A stretch of 11,926 nucleotides of DNA from Propionicimonas sp. (GTDB taxonomy: Bacteria > Actinomycetota > Actinomycetes > Propionibacteriales > Propionibacteriaceae), in assembly GCA_031119515.1 (NCBI GenBank), contig JAVHXR010000042.1:1-11926 (forward strand), written 5' to 3'. The translations under genes and the position numbers were made by a program. Positions 1 through 6,701 of the stretch are shown piece after piece (the stretch's first letter is position 1; every line of letters begins with the position of its first letter). The notes beneath the pieces were generated by a model. That model was given only the letters and a program-made list of their open reading frames with translations, did no database searches and was not told the DNA's origin.

Positions 1-209
1 ACGATGGCAGGAGGCACCCGCACGGTTCGTCCTACGTTTCGGTGGTGTTCGTCGTGGCCGGGCGGCGACGCCGTCCAGCATGCCGAAGATCCTCGCCCGA
101 TGTGCTGCGACCGGGAAGATGACGGGCGCATGGCTCGCGGAGTGCGAGGCCATCGGGGGGGCACCGGCCGGGGTTGGCTGCCACCCTCGCCGCCCGGGAC
201 TGCCGGGAC

Positions 210-215
210 TACACT
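210..215 (+). promoter_or_regulatory. Candidate -10 box of a leaderless promoter (hydrolase)
   Basis: TACACT matches the actinobacterial TANNNT -10 consensus and ends 8 bp before the ATG at 224. No purine-rich ribosome binding site is present. Transcription would start at or next to the start codon, giving a leaderless mRNA. No -35 element is evident. The placement is seen; the function is inferred. Confidence 0.4.
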
Positions 216-223
216 GCGTCGCC

Positions 224-1111
224 ATGAGACTCGGCGCAGCCGGTCGGTCCGGCGCCGCGGGTTCGGGGCGTCCGCCGTCGCCGCTGGCCGAGCGCTGGAC
301 GACGCTGAACGGCGTGGACGTCTTCTATCGCGAGTCCGGCGGTCCCGGGACGGGCACGGTGATGGTGCACCTGCACGGTTTCGGGTTGTCGGGGCGCTAT
401 CTCCTGCCGACCGCGGAGCGGCTGTCCGGCGACTTCCACACCTTCGTGCCCGACCTGCCGGGGTTCGGCCGGAGCGGGAAGGTGCGGGGCAAGCTGGACG
501 TCCCCGATCTGGCTCGCGCGGCCGCCGCCTTCCTGGACGACCGCGGTATCGAGCGCGCCAGCCTGGTCGGGAACTCGATGGGCTGCCCGGTGATCTGCGA
601 GTTCGCCTACCAGTACCCCGACCGGATCGACCGCGCGATCCTGGTGAGCCCGGCCGGCGGGCGGCAGAACCAGCCGCTCCCCCGTGCGATGGGGCAGATC
701 GCGCAGGACGCGTTCCGGGAGCCGCCCCGGCTGTTCCCTGTCGTCGTGCCCGACTACCTCAGGTTCGGGGTGACGAGCACCCGGCAGCTCTTCCATTCGC
801 TCACCCGGTATCCGGCGCTGCAGCGGCTGCTCGACCTGCAGGTGCCGACACTGGCCGTGGTCGGCAGCCACGACCCGTTGATGCCGGGCCCGCAGCGCAC
901 CCTCGAGGTCGCGCGCCAGACCGGCGAGCACGTCTCGATCGTGGTAATCGACGGTGCTGCGCACGCCATCAACTTCAGCCATCCCGGAGAGCTCGCCAAC
1001 GTGATCCGCCAGTTCATGACCGACCGGCCGATCGTGGACGACCCGGACTCCCCCGGACGCGCCTTCGTCGCCGAGATCCACCGTGGCATGGACCTCCCGA
1101 GTTACGGCTGA
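224..1111 (+). CDS. Alpha/beta-fold hydrolase
   Basis: A 295-aa cytoplasmic serine hydrolase of the alpha/beta (MhpC-like) superfamily. Visible landmarks are the oxyanion-hole HGFG at 51-54, a strand-turn PDLPGFGRSG near 76-85, the nucleophile elbow GNSMG at 116-120 (Ser118), the acidic residue in GSHDP (Asp217) and the catalytic His247 in GAAHAIN. The triad is complete and the length is normal for the family. The substrate cannot be read from the sequence: these enzymes cleave esters, C-C bonds or epoxides. The frame is open back to position 80, but the extension there is Arg/Pro/Cys-rich and unlike a protein. The ATG at 224 follows a TANNNT box and fits the fold. It converges with the reductase gene, with 5 bp between stop codons. 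Confidence 0.94.
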   Translation: MRLGAAGRSGAAGSGRPPSPLAERWTTLNGVDVFYRESGGPGTGTVMVHLHGFGLSGRYLLPTAERLSGDFHTFVPDLPGFGRSGKVRGKLDVPDLARAAAAFLDDRGIERASLVGNSMGCPVICEFAYQYPDRIDRAILVSPAGGRQNQPLPRAMGQIAQDAFREPPRLFPVVVPDYLRFGVTSTRQLFHSLTRYPALQRLLDLQVPTLAVVGSHDPLMPGPQRTLEVARQTGEHVSIVVIDGAAHAINFSHPGELANVIRQFMTDRPIVDDPDSPGRAFVAEIHRGMDLPSYG

Positions 1112-1120
1112 GCCGCTCAG
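1105..1120. terminator. Small inverted repeat spanning two convergent stop codons
   Basis: CTGAG-CCG-CTCAG at 1108-1120 is a perfect 5-bp stem with a 3-nt loop. The TGA stop of the hydrolase lies in the left arm and the TGA of the minus-strand reductase in the right arm. A second, overlapping repeat CGGC-TGA-GCCG covers 1105-1115. No T-run follows. It could act as a weak bidirectional terminator, but the stem is short and may be fortuitous. Confidence 0.3.
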
Positions 1121-1725
1121 GTCGTTCGCCGGAGCTCAGCGGCCACGGGGACCGGGCGCACCGCGTAGCGGTGCATGGTGACGCCGGCCTCGAACGACTG
1201 CTGCTCCAGCAGGTCGCATTCCACCGGTCGATTCAGGTCGTCGAACAGGGACCTCCCCCGGCCGAGCACCACCGGGTGGGTGAAGAGCAGCAACTCGTCC
1301 AGCAGCCCCGCGTTGAGCAGCTGGGTGGCGACGGTCGCGCCGCCGACGCCGATCTCCCCGTCCGACTCCGCGCGGAGGGTGGCGAGCCGCCCGATCGCGT
1401 CCTCGCCGAGGACGCTGGTGTTGTGCCCGGCTGAGGTCCGCGTCCGCGACAGCAGCACCTTCGGCATCGCCGTCCAGATCTCGCCGTACTCGCGCAGGAA
1501 GTCGGGCAGGGACGGGTCGGTGCGCGCGGCGGGCCAGAAGTCCTCCATGATCTCGAAGACCTTGCGGCCCTGGACCATGAGGGTCATCCGCCCGGCGCGG
1601 GCGTTGAACTCGCGGTGGAGCGACTCCCCGATCCGCATCCAGCTGCCGCCGCCGTTCTCACCGTCGTCCTGCTCGATTCGCAGATCGAGAGACACGTTCA
1701 TCCAGTACACGAAGCGGCCGGGCAT
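1117..1725 (-). CDS. Dihydrofolate reductase family protein (RibD C-terminal domain)
   Basis: A 202-aa single-domain protein of the RibD_C/DHFR-like family of NAD(P)H-dependent reductases. It opens with the N-terminal strand RFVYWMNVSLDL. It then has QGRKVFEIMEDFWP (52-65), the nucleotide-binding IGVGGATVATQLL (125-137) and the C-terminal DELLLFTHPVVLGRGRSLF (143-161), all typical of this group in actinobacteria. There is no RibD deaminase domain, so it is not a complete riboflavin enzyme. Stand-alone members have mostly unknown substrates. The ATG is supported by a strong ribosome binding site, GGAGGA, about 4 nt upstream. It lies 76 nt downstream of the EamA gene on the same strand, with a hairpin in the gap, so co-transcription is possible but unproven. 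Confidence 0.94.
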   Translation of the reverse strand: MPGRFVYWMNVSLDLRIEQDDGENGGGSWMRIGESLHREFNARAGRMTLMVQGRKVFEIMEDFWPAARTDPSLPDFLREYGEIWTAMPKVLLSRTRTSAGHNTSVLGEDAIGRLATLRAESDGEIGVGGATVATQLLNAGLLDELLLFTHPVVLGRGRSLFDDLNRPVECDLLEQQSFEAGVTMHRYAVRPVPVAAELRRTT

Positions 1726-1757
1726 GGCTCCTCCAGGGGTGGGTGCTGCCTGACCCT

Positions 1758-1774
1758 ACCCGGCCGATCCGGGT
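1758..1774 (-). terminator. GC-rich hairpin between the EamA and reductase genes
   Basis: ACCCGG-CCGAT-CCGGGT is a perfect 6-bp inverted repeat with a 5-nt loop, 27-43 nt downstream of the EamA stop. No U-tract follows. U-poor hairpins often serve as attenuators or terminators in high-GC actinobacteria, so it may reduce read-through into the reductase gene. On the minus strand a TAGGGT that could be a -10 box for the reductase starts within the same hairpin. Confidence 0.3.
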
Positions 1775-1801
1775 CGCGGGAGGGGCCGGGATGCGGATTG
1801 C

Positions 1802-2665
1802 TCAGACGAGCATGAGGAACGTGCCAGCCAGGATGAGGGCGAGGCCGCAGGCGGCGCGCAGGGTCAGCCGCTCCCGCAGGAACACGCTGGCGAAAACGAT
1901 CGTCACAACGATGCTGAGCCGGTCGATCGGCGCCACCAGGCTGGCCGGGCCTTCGGCGAGCGCCCGGTAGAAGCAGAGCCACGACGCTCCGGTGGCGACC
2001 CCCGACAGCAGGATGAAGGCCAGGTCGCGCCGTGGCACCGCCCGCCACTGCCGGTGCTCGCCCGAGACGACGGCGACCACGGCTGCCATCGCCAGGACGA
2101 CGATCGTGCGCAGCGCGGTGCCGAGGTTGGAGTCGACGCCGCCGATCCCGACCTTGCCGAGGATCGTCGTCAGCGCCGCGAAGACCGCCGAGGCCCCTGC
2201 GTAGAGCAGCCACGTCCCGCCGCCCCGGGACGTGGGGAGCCGCCGGCCGGGCTCGATCATCAGGTAGGTGCCGATCCCGATGACCGCGATCCCCGGCAGC
2301 CGGGTGGCCAGGTTCTCGGTCTCGCCGAGGAACAGGATCGCGAACAGGACGGTGAGGATGATGCTCGACTTGTCGATCGGTGTCACCTGGTTGACGTCTG
2401 CGAGCTGGAGCGCCTTGAAGTAGCACAACCAGGACGCCCCGGTCGCGAGCCCCGAGAGCACCAGGAAGCCGAGGGTGGCCGCGTCCACGGCACCGATGGT
2501 CGCCTGCGAGCCGGTCATGAGCACCACCAGCCAGGCGAAGCCGAGCACCACGACCGTGCGGATCGCCGTCGCCAGGTGCGAGGGAGTGCCGCGAACGCCG
2601 ATTTTGGCCAGGATCGCGGTCAGGCCGGCGAACCCGGCCGCGCCGAAGGCGAAGACCACCCACAT
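1802..2665 (-). CDS. EamA/DMT-family transporter
   Basis: A 287-aa inner-membrane protein of the drug/metabolite transporter superfamily, built from two EamA repeats of five TM helices each. The duplication is plain. The first half carries TAILAKIGVRG, ATAIRTVVVLGFAW, GLATGASWLCYFKAL and PIDKSSIILTVLFAILFLGE. The second half carries TTILGKVGIGG, GTALRTIVVLAMAA, GVATGASWLCFYRAL and PIDRLSIVVTIVFASVFLRE in the same order. Length and closing helix are normal for the family. The exported or imported substrate is unknown. The frame is open upstream to 2953, but that part is hydrophilic and Pro/Arg-rich. The ATG at 2665 sits just before the first helix. The upstream site is weak; a TAGGCT lies 10 nt before the ATG. 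It is divergent from the YchJ-type gene across 177 bp. Confidence 0.94.
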   Translation of the reverse strand: MWVVFAFGAAGFAGLTAILAKIGVRGTPSHLATAIRTVVVLGFAWLVVLMTGSQATIGAVDAATLGFLVLSGLATGASWLCYFKALQLADVNQVTPIDKSSIILTVLFAILFLGETENLATRLPGIAVIGIGTYLMIEPGRRLPTSRGGGTWLLYAGASAVFAALTTILGKVGIGGVDSNLGTALRTIVVLAMAAVVAVVSGEHRQWRAVPRRDLAFILLSGVATGASWLCFYRALAEGPASLVAPIDRLSIVVTIVFASVFLRERLTLRAACGLALILAGTFLMLV

Positions 2666-2842
2666 GTCGCCGGCCAGCCTAGCCACGAGGCGACCGGACC
2701 GTTCGCCGCCGGGCTCGACGGTCGGGCTCGACGGCTTCGCGGGTGGCCACCGTTCGCCCCACCGGCCGGGGCCGGGGGTGGCCGCCGCCCCCTCGCGCTG
2801 GCGGTGGGACGGAGCGGGTCGGGCCTGCGGCAGACTGGCACC

Positions 2843-3208
2843 ATGACGCGACCCGACGGCCGGCCCTGGCCGACCACCGCAGAGGCGCTGATGCGGTCGC
2901 GTTTCGAGGCGTTTCGCGACAACGACCCTGTCTGGCTGCTCGCGTCCTGGCACCCGTCCACCCGCCCGGCGACCCTCACCCTGGCCGACAACCCTTCCTG
3001 GCGGGGCCTCCAGGTGCTCGACACCGTCGCCGGCGGCACGGACGACGACACCGGGATCGTCGAGTTCCGCGCCACCTTCCTCGCCCCCGGTGGCGGGGTG
3101 GACGTGCAGCGGGAACGGTCCCGGTTCGTCCGCGAGGACGGTCGCTGGTACTACCTCGCCGGACTTCCGGAGATTCGTGATGTCGAACCACCTCGGCCCG
3201 GCGGTTGA
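2843..3208 (+). CDS. YchJ family protein (UPF0225-like)
   Basis: A 121-aa protein matching the central NTF2-like domain of the YchJ/UPF0225 family. Diagnostic segments are TAEALMRSRFEAF (12-24), LLASWHPSTRPATL (32-45), the WRGLQVLDTVAGG strand (53-65) and VQRERSRFVREDGRWYYL (88-105). The reaction and partner are unknown. Full YchJ proteins start with a CPCGSG zinc-binding (SEC-C) motif; this copy begins directly with the NTF2-like part and has no cysteines. The frame is open from 2054, but that region lies over the transporter gene. The ATG at 2843 follows a TANNNT-like CAGACT by 6 nt and has no ribosome binding site, suggesting a leaderless mRNA. It converges with the next gene, 5 bp between stops. 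Confidence 0.91.
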   Translation: MTRPDGRPWPTTAEALMRSRFEAFRDNDPVWLLASWHPSTRPATLTLADNPSWRGLQVLDTVAGGTDDDTGIVEFRATFLAPGGGVDVQRERSRFVREDGRWYYLAGLPEIRDVEPPRPGG

Positions 3209-3213
3209 GGGTG

Positions 3214-3765
3214 TCAGGTCGCCGGCGGATCCACCGGCTGACGCAGTGATCGGTCAAGGCGGCTCATCAGTTCGGCGGTGCGGTTCTTCGCGGTTGCGGC
3301 AGGCGGGTAGCGCCGCAGGACGTCGACGAGTTCCGGTGTGGCACGTTGCCGGGAACGCTCGACCTCGCGGTCGCCCACTGCGAGATCGCCACCGGCCTGT
3401 AGTTCCTTGATGCGGGCAGAGCTGGCCGCGGCCCGGAGGATGTGGCCCACCTGGCCAGCTTGACTGATGGGATGCAGGTAGGCAGCGGAGGCGGCGTCTC
3501 CCGCTGACCGGGCCGCGAGTCGGGCGACCTCGGTGACGGCGTCTCTGGCTGCGCGATGGGCATTGACAGCCGTGACGCGCTGCAACCTGGTGCGGGCCGC
3601 GCCATGGACGAACTGCCAGGCCGCGTCGATGGCGTCACGAGGACGCGGATCGTTGGGCACTGACGATTCGAACGCCGGCAGTACCTCTTCAGCGTGCTCC
3701 ACCACGTAGCGGGCCACCACACGCAGCTCATCCATGGTGAGTTCGAAGTCACTGCCGACGGTCAT
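3214..3765 (-). CDS. Putative immunity protein, Imm-5-like family
   Basis: A 183-aa, mostly helical, soluble protein without signal peptide or TM helix. It resembles the actinobacterial family annotated as putative immunity protein (Imm-5-like), sometimes mislabelled exonuclease SbcC. I recognise the opening FELTMDELRVVARYVVEHA, PNDPRPRDAIDAAW (37-50), the core AARSAGDAASAAYLHPI (84-100) with QVGHILRAA (105-113), and QRATPELVDVLRRYPP (140-155). The family name comes from association with polymorphic toxins. No toxin, WXG100 or secretion gene is nearby, so its role here is open. A minus-strand TAGCGT ends 6 nt before the ATG and there is no ribosome binding site, so the transcript is probably leaderless. 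Confidence 0.85.
   Translation of the reverse strand: MTVGSDFELTMDELRVVARYVVEHAEEVLPAFESSVPNDPRPRDAIDAAWQFVHGAARTRLQRVTAVNAHRAARDAVTEVARLAARSAGDAASAAYLHPISQAGQVGHILRAAASSARIKELQAGGDLAVGDREVERSRQRATPELVDVLRRYPPAATAKNRTAELMSRLDRSLRQPVDPPAT
3221..3238. terminator. Imperfect 18-bp palindrome at a convergent gene end
   Basis: GCCGGcGGATCCaCCGGC is a palindrome with one mismatched pair, lying within the last codons of the Imm-5-like gene and 13 bp beyond the YchJ stop. It could terminate the plus-strand transcript. It is also coding sequence for Pro/Ala-rich C-terminal residues, so the symmetry may be compositional. Confidence 0.25.
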
Positions 3766-3771
3766 GAAGCG

Positions 3772-3777
3772 ACGCTA
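3772..3777 (-). promoter_or_regulatory. Candidate -10 box of a leaderless promoter (Imm-5-like gene)
   Basis: On the minus strand TAGCGT (TANNNT) ends 6 nt before the ATG at 3765, with no ribosome binding site between. This is the same arrangement as before the hydrolase, methyltransferase and MmcQ genes in this window. No clear -35 was found. Confidence 0.4.
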
Positions 3778-3888
3778 CCAACCGCCCCACACCGCCCGCG
3801 GCACCTCCCCAGCGCGAACCGCGGAAGCGGATTGTGGCAGGTGGCACCGGAGCTGTCATGGGGCGGCCAGTTCTTTGGCGGTTGCCGC

Positions 3889-4055
3889 TCAGATGAAGGA
3901 GGTGGCGCTGACCGCGATCGAGACGATGCGCACTCGTTGGCCACCATCCCGCGGGCGGCAGAGGAGGATGTCCGGTGTCTCGACGTGCAGCCAGCGACCG
4001 GCTCGGACTCCGGAGAGCGGAGGGCAGAGCCGGTCTGGGGCGGGCAATCGGCTGG
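3889..4055 (-). pseudogene. Possible C-terminal remnant of an unrecognised gene
   Basis: The minus-strand frame ending with TGA at 3889-3891 stays open through this gap and reads like protein: VRAGRWLHVETPDILLCRPR, then GGQRVRIVSIAVSATSFI at the end. About 26 of the last 31 codons end in G or C. No ATG or GTG was found before the frame enters the end of the CU044_5270 gene; only a TTG at 4047 is available. It could be a truncated gene end, a short TTG-started gene, or chance in GC-rich DNA. I do not recognise a family. Confidence 0.25.
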
Positions 4056-5021
4056 CTACGGGATCGACTTGTAGGTTCGGTCTGTGCCGAGGGTGTTGAT
4101 GATGTTGTCGGGCAGGCTGGTGACGATGCGGCGCTCGGTGTAGATGCAGGTGTAGAAGGGCTTGGTGTTCTGGGTCCTGAGTTCCGCGACGACCTGGGTG
4201 GTGTCGGGGTCGAGGTAGAGGGCGTTGACGACCCCGGGGCGGCGCTGCTCGTCGACGAAGGCGACCTTGGTCGCGGGTCGTCCGTTCGGGTCGGTGGTGT
4301 TCTCGGTGACGGTCACGCCGGGCACGCCTGCGAGCATCCGGATCGAGGCGGCGCGGGTCGCTGCCGGGGTCGGGGTGAAGGCGAGGGTCTCCTTCACGGC
4401 CTCGAACAGTGCTTCCTCAACCGACGACGAGCCCATCACCCTGGCCCGCAGGTAGGCCTCCATCACGGTGGGGTCGGCCGGGACGGCGTTGAGGTCATAG
4501 TTCCGCGGTGCCGGGGGGAAGATGTAGTAGGCGGGGTCGTCACCGGTCTGGTGGGCCCAGGCCCACCCGTCGGCCCCGGTCCAGGTACTGCGGACGGTGG
4601 CGTAGGAGATCGGGCCGTTGTCGGACTCGGCGATGCCCGAGTCCTCGTACACGGTCAGTTCGTAGGAGCCGTCGGGGATCACCGGGTTGGCCGGCACTGC
4701 GCCGGCCAGCCGGTCGAGTGCCTGCGCGGCCTGCGGGCTGCCGGGGCTTCCCAACGGCACCAGCACCTGGGCGAACAGTCCACCGGCAGCGACCACGGCG
4801 ACGGCCGCGGCGACCAGCCTCCAGCGGGTCTGCCGCTGCGGACGAACCGGGACGGTGGATGGGGTGCGGGCGGTGCCGGGCAGGTTGCGGGGGGTGCTGA
4901 GCACCTGGTTCAGTACCTGCTCGCGGCGCCCGACGTACCAGGCGTGGTCGATCGTGTCAGTGTCGGGGCGGGTAGCGACCACGGCATCCATGGCCTGGTC
5001 GTCAGAGATCTTGGTAGTCAT
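4056..5021 (-). CDS. CU044_5270 family protein (membrane partner of ECF sigma)
   Basis: A 321-aa protein with a cytoplasmic N-terminus of about 66 residues, one TM helix at 67-88 (LVAAAVAVVAAGGLFAQVLV) and a large external domain. The order matches the CU044_5270 family, which in actinobacteria sits directly after ECF sigma genes. The external part has the family pattern: GSYELTVYEDSG, an RSTWTGADGWAWAHQTG strand region, and VTENTTDPNGRPATKVAFVD followed by LYLDPDTTQVVAEL. By position and topology it may act as an anti-sigma or sensor, but it lacks an obvious zinc-binding HxxxCxxC anti-sigma motif. The ATG lies 1 nt after the sigma stop codon, with GGAAG about 8 nt upstream, so translation is probably coupled. 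Confidence 0.92.
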   Translation of the reverse strand: MTTKISDDQAMDAVVATRPDTDTIDHAWYVGRREQVLNQVLSTPRNLPGTARTPSTVPVRPQRQTRWRLVAAAVAVVAAGGLFAQVLVPLGSPGSPQAAQALDRLAGAVPANPVIPDGSYELTVYEDSGIAESDNGPISYATVRSTWTGADGWAWAHQTGDDPAYYIFPPAPRNYDLNAVPADPTVMEAYLRARVMGSSSVEEALFEAVKETLAFTPTPAATRAASIRMLAGVPGVTVTENTTDPNGRPATKVAFVDEQRRPGVVNALYLDPDTTQVVAELRTQNTKPFYTCIYTERRIVTSLPDNIINTLGTDRTYKSIP

Positions 5022-5022
5022 G

Positions 5023-5568
5023 TCAGTTCACTTCCGGGACGAGACGAAGGAGGGAGGAAGGGGCATCGAGCGATGCGTTCAGGCGATCGGCGAGGCGACG
5101 CCGGGCGCGGCTCAACCGGGTTCGTGCCGCCGCCACAGAGCAGCCGAGCACGGTGGCGATCCCTGAGGAGTCCAGGCCGTCCCAGCCGGCCAGCAGCAGT
5201 ACTTCCTGGTCGTCGGCACCCAGCTGGCCGATCGCGCGCAGCAGGTCGGTACGCTCCACGGCCAGGCCGGCAGGATCAGCCGACGCCAGATCATTGAGGC
5301 CGGCCAACTCCGCGGCCAACTGCCGGCGCCTGCTGCGGGCACGCCATGAGTTCGCCAGGACGTTGCGGGCGGTGCCGATCAGCCAGGGCACCGCGTCCGC
5401 GGGTAGCTCCGCCAGACGGGTCCACGCAACCAGGTACACCTCGGCGATCACATCGTCGCAGTCATCATCAGGGCAGTGGCGGCGCACATAGGCATACACC
5501 CGGGGACTGGTCCGCTGGTACCAGGCCCGGAACTCAGCCTCACCCGCCGCCGCTTCTTCGGTATCCAT
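5023..5568 (-). CDS. RNA polymerase ECF-type sigma factor
   Basis: A 181-aa sigma-70 family ECF sigma factor containing regions 2 and 4 only. Region 2 (about 12-80) holds SPRVYAYVRRHCPDDDCDDV, VYLVAWTRL and PWLIGTARNVLANSWRARSR, the core-binding and -10 recognition part. Region 4 (about 105-165) holds LGADDQEVLLLAGWDGLDSS, IATVLGCSVAAARTRLSRAR and RRLADRL, the -35 binding helix-turn-helix. It would direct RNA polymerase to a small regulon, presumably under control of the membrane protein encoded 1 nt downstream. There is no C-terminal extension such as SnoaL. The ATG at 5568 has no strong ribosome binding site (TACTGGGGC precedes it). It is divergent from the lipoprotein gene across 280 bp, so that gene is a reasonable target. 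Confidence 0.95.
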   Translation of the reverse strand: MDTEEAAAGEAEFRAWYQRTSPRVYAYVRRHCPDDDCDDVIAEVYLVAWTRLAELPADAVPWLIGTARNVLANSWRARSRRRQLAAELAGLNDLASADPAGLAVERTDLLRAIGQLGADDQEVLLLAGWDGLDSSGIATVLGCSVAAARTRLSRARRRLADRLNASLDAPSSLLRLVPEVN

Positions 5569-5848
5569 GCCCCAGTAGTGTCCGCTCGGGCCTGTTCATG
5601 ACACCCAGACCTGATCCCGCCCGCTACGCTACCCAGAACCACGACCCGCCACTGCCACGGCAACCACGTCAGCAAGAGCACTCCCCGATCGCGAAACCAG
5701 CCATCCGCGCCGCGGGCATGCGCGTGTGTTCTGGAGTACTCGCGCCGAGGCGTTGGGCGGCAGGATCGGGCGAATCCGGAGCGAGTGGTGCGAAGGGGGT
5801 GGAGACTGCCCTCTGGGAGCCGAACAGCCCAACGGCGAGGGGAGCCCG

Positions 5849-6442
5849 ATGCCCAGCGCAACGCCAGGTCGAATCACCGCCGCTGCGCTGGTCGGCGTTC
5901 TCGCGATCGTAGGCTGTTCCGGCTCCCCGAGCCCGGCCGATTCCGGGCACTCCCCGTCGATGCCGGCCGCCACCACACCCGCCAGCACGTCCACCGTCGC
6001 CAGTGCGGGGTGCCCTCCCCCGCCGTCACTGTCCTGGAGCGACGACCCGTTCCCCGACGGCACCCAGTTCGGATCGGTGCGCCATTTCGACGGCCGCTCG
6101 ATCTACCTCGACCCGGCAGAACGCTTCAGCAACGAAGACGCCAACCAGGCCGCACGCGAGGACGGCAGGATCGGCCCCACCGAGGAACTCCCCAACCCCG
6201 TCTACATCCGCAACCCAGACCCCGGCGTCGTCAGAGTCGACGTCTGGAACGGATTCACTCTCACCACGATCGACGCGGCGAACTACCCAGCCCAACGCAC
6301 GCTCAGCCGCGCCGATCTCGCCAGCCTGTACTGTCCCGGAACCGACACCACCTGGATGTACTCGCCCGCAGACCACCTACCCGTCGACGTCATCGTCTCC
6401 GGCGGCCGCGCACACAGCGCGACTGAGTACTACCTGCCCTAA
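5849..6442 (+). CDS. Putative lipoprotein of unknown function
   Basis: A 197-aa exported protein. The N-terminus has Arg8, a hydrophobic core (ITAAALVGVLAI) and the lipobox IVGC with Cys23 as the acylation site. A Ser/Thr/Pro/Ala-rich linker follows (about 24-54), typical of actinobacterial lipoproteins. The mature domain carries Cys55 and Cys162, which could form a disulfide, and the segment PNPVYIRNPDPGVVRVDVWN (116-135). I do not recognise a family. The frame extends upstream to 5726, but the ATG at 5849 has GAGGGGAG 4 nt upstream and begins the signal peptide. It is divergent from the sigma-factor module. Its stop overlaps that of the convergent recombinase stub by 4 bp. Confidence 0.86.
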   Translation: MPSATPGRITAAALVGVLAIVGCSGSPSPADSGHSPSMPAATTPASTSTVASAGCPPPPSLSWSDDPFPDGTQFGSVRHFDGRSIYLDPAERFSNEDANQAAREDGRIGPTEELPNPVYIRNPDPGVVRVDVWNGFTLTTIDAANYPAQRTLSRADLASLYCPGTDTTWMYSPADHLPVDVIVSGGRAHSATEYYLP

Positions 6443-6669
6443 CCCAAGTTGAAGCAGCCGACCCGGTTGTGTGCGGCACTGGAAGGGGTCATTTGTGACC
6501 GTCCGTAGCGCCGCCGCTCGGTGCACCAGGTGAGGAACGCGCGAAGGTCGGACTCGGTGTGGACACGGGTGGCGTCCTTGAACCTGGCCAGATAGGCAGC
6601 CACCGCCCGAACCAACGGATCGGTGTCGGCTGCGAGCAACACCGGAAACAGAACAGGCTGAGTACTCAT
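6439..6669 (-). pseudogene. N-terminal stub of a tyrosine recombinase (phage-type integrase)
   Basis: The first 50 or so residues (MSTQPVLFPVLLAADTDPLV, then AVAAYLARFKDATRVHTESD and LRAFLTWCTERR) match the start of the SAM-like core-binding domain of actinobacterial site-specific integrases. Intact members run to about 300 residues with a catalytic Arg, His-x-x-Arg and Tyr. Here the match ends near residue 52, around 6515, and the frame stops after 76 residues in unrelated sequence. No catalytic domain remains, so it cannot recombine DNA. An inverted repeat lies at 6487-6500 just past the break. The stub starts 32 nt after the end of the toxin-like gene. The assignment rests on pattern recognition of the N-terminal domain. 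Confidence 0.65.
6487..6500. repeat. Inverted repeat at the integrase truncation point
   Basis: GGTCA-TTTG-TGACC is a perfect 5-bp inverted repeat with a 4-nt spacer. A further GACCC at 6460-6464 is inverse to GGGTC at 6486-6490. The repeat lies at the edge of recognisable integrase sequence and could be part of a mobile-element end or a recombination site. No matching partner end was found in the window, so this is a suggestion only. Confidence 0.35.
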
Positions 6670-6701
6670 CCCCGGATCGTCCCGCCGCCCGCGGCGAAGT
6701 G

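Noticed and set aside
1..223. Possible gene at the left edge on either strand
   Set aside because: No frame has protein-like composition. A minus-strand ATG at 81 opens an Arg/Pro-rich frame to the edge, but without a site or recognisable motif.
209..1081. 290-aa minus-strand open frame over the hydrolase
   Set aside because: Shadow of the hydrolase, which has a full catalytic triad on the other strand.
4..1434. 476-aa plus-strand open frame across the hydrolase and reductase genes
   Set aside because: It is Arg/Pro/Gly/Ala-rich with no domain pattern, and overlaps two clear genes in other frames. Long spurious frames are expected in GC-rich DNA.
1698..2663. 321-aa minus-strand frame overlapping the EamA gene
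   Set aside because: Arg-rich, no hydrophobic helices, out of frame with the clear ten-helix transporter.
3975..5297. 440-aa plus-strand open frame antisense to the sigma/CU044_5270 pair
   Set aside because: Composition is extremely Gly/Val/Asp-rich and the frame mirrors the codon bias of the two real minus-strand genes.
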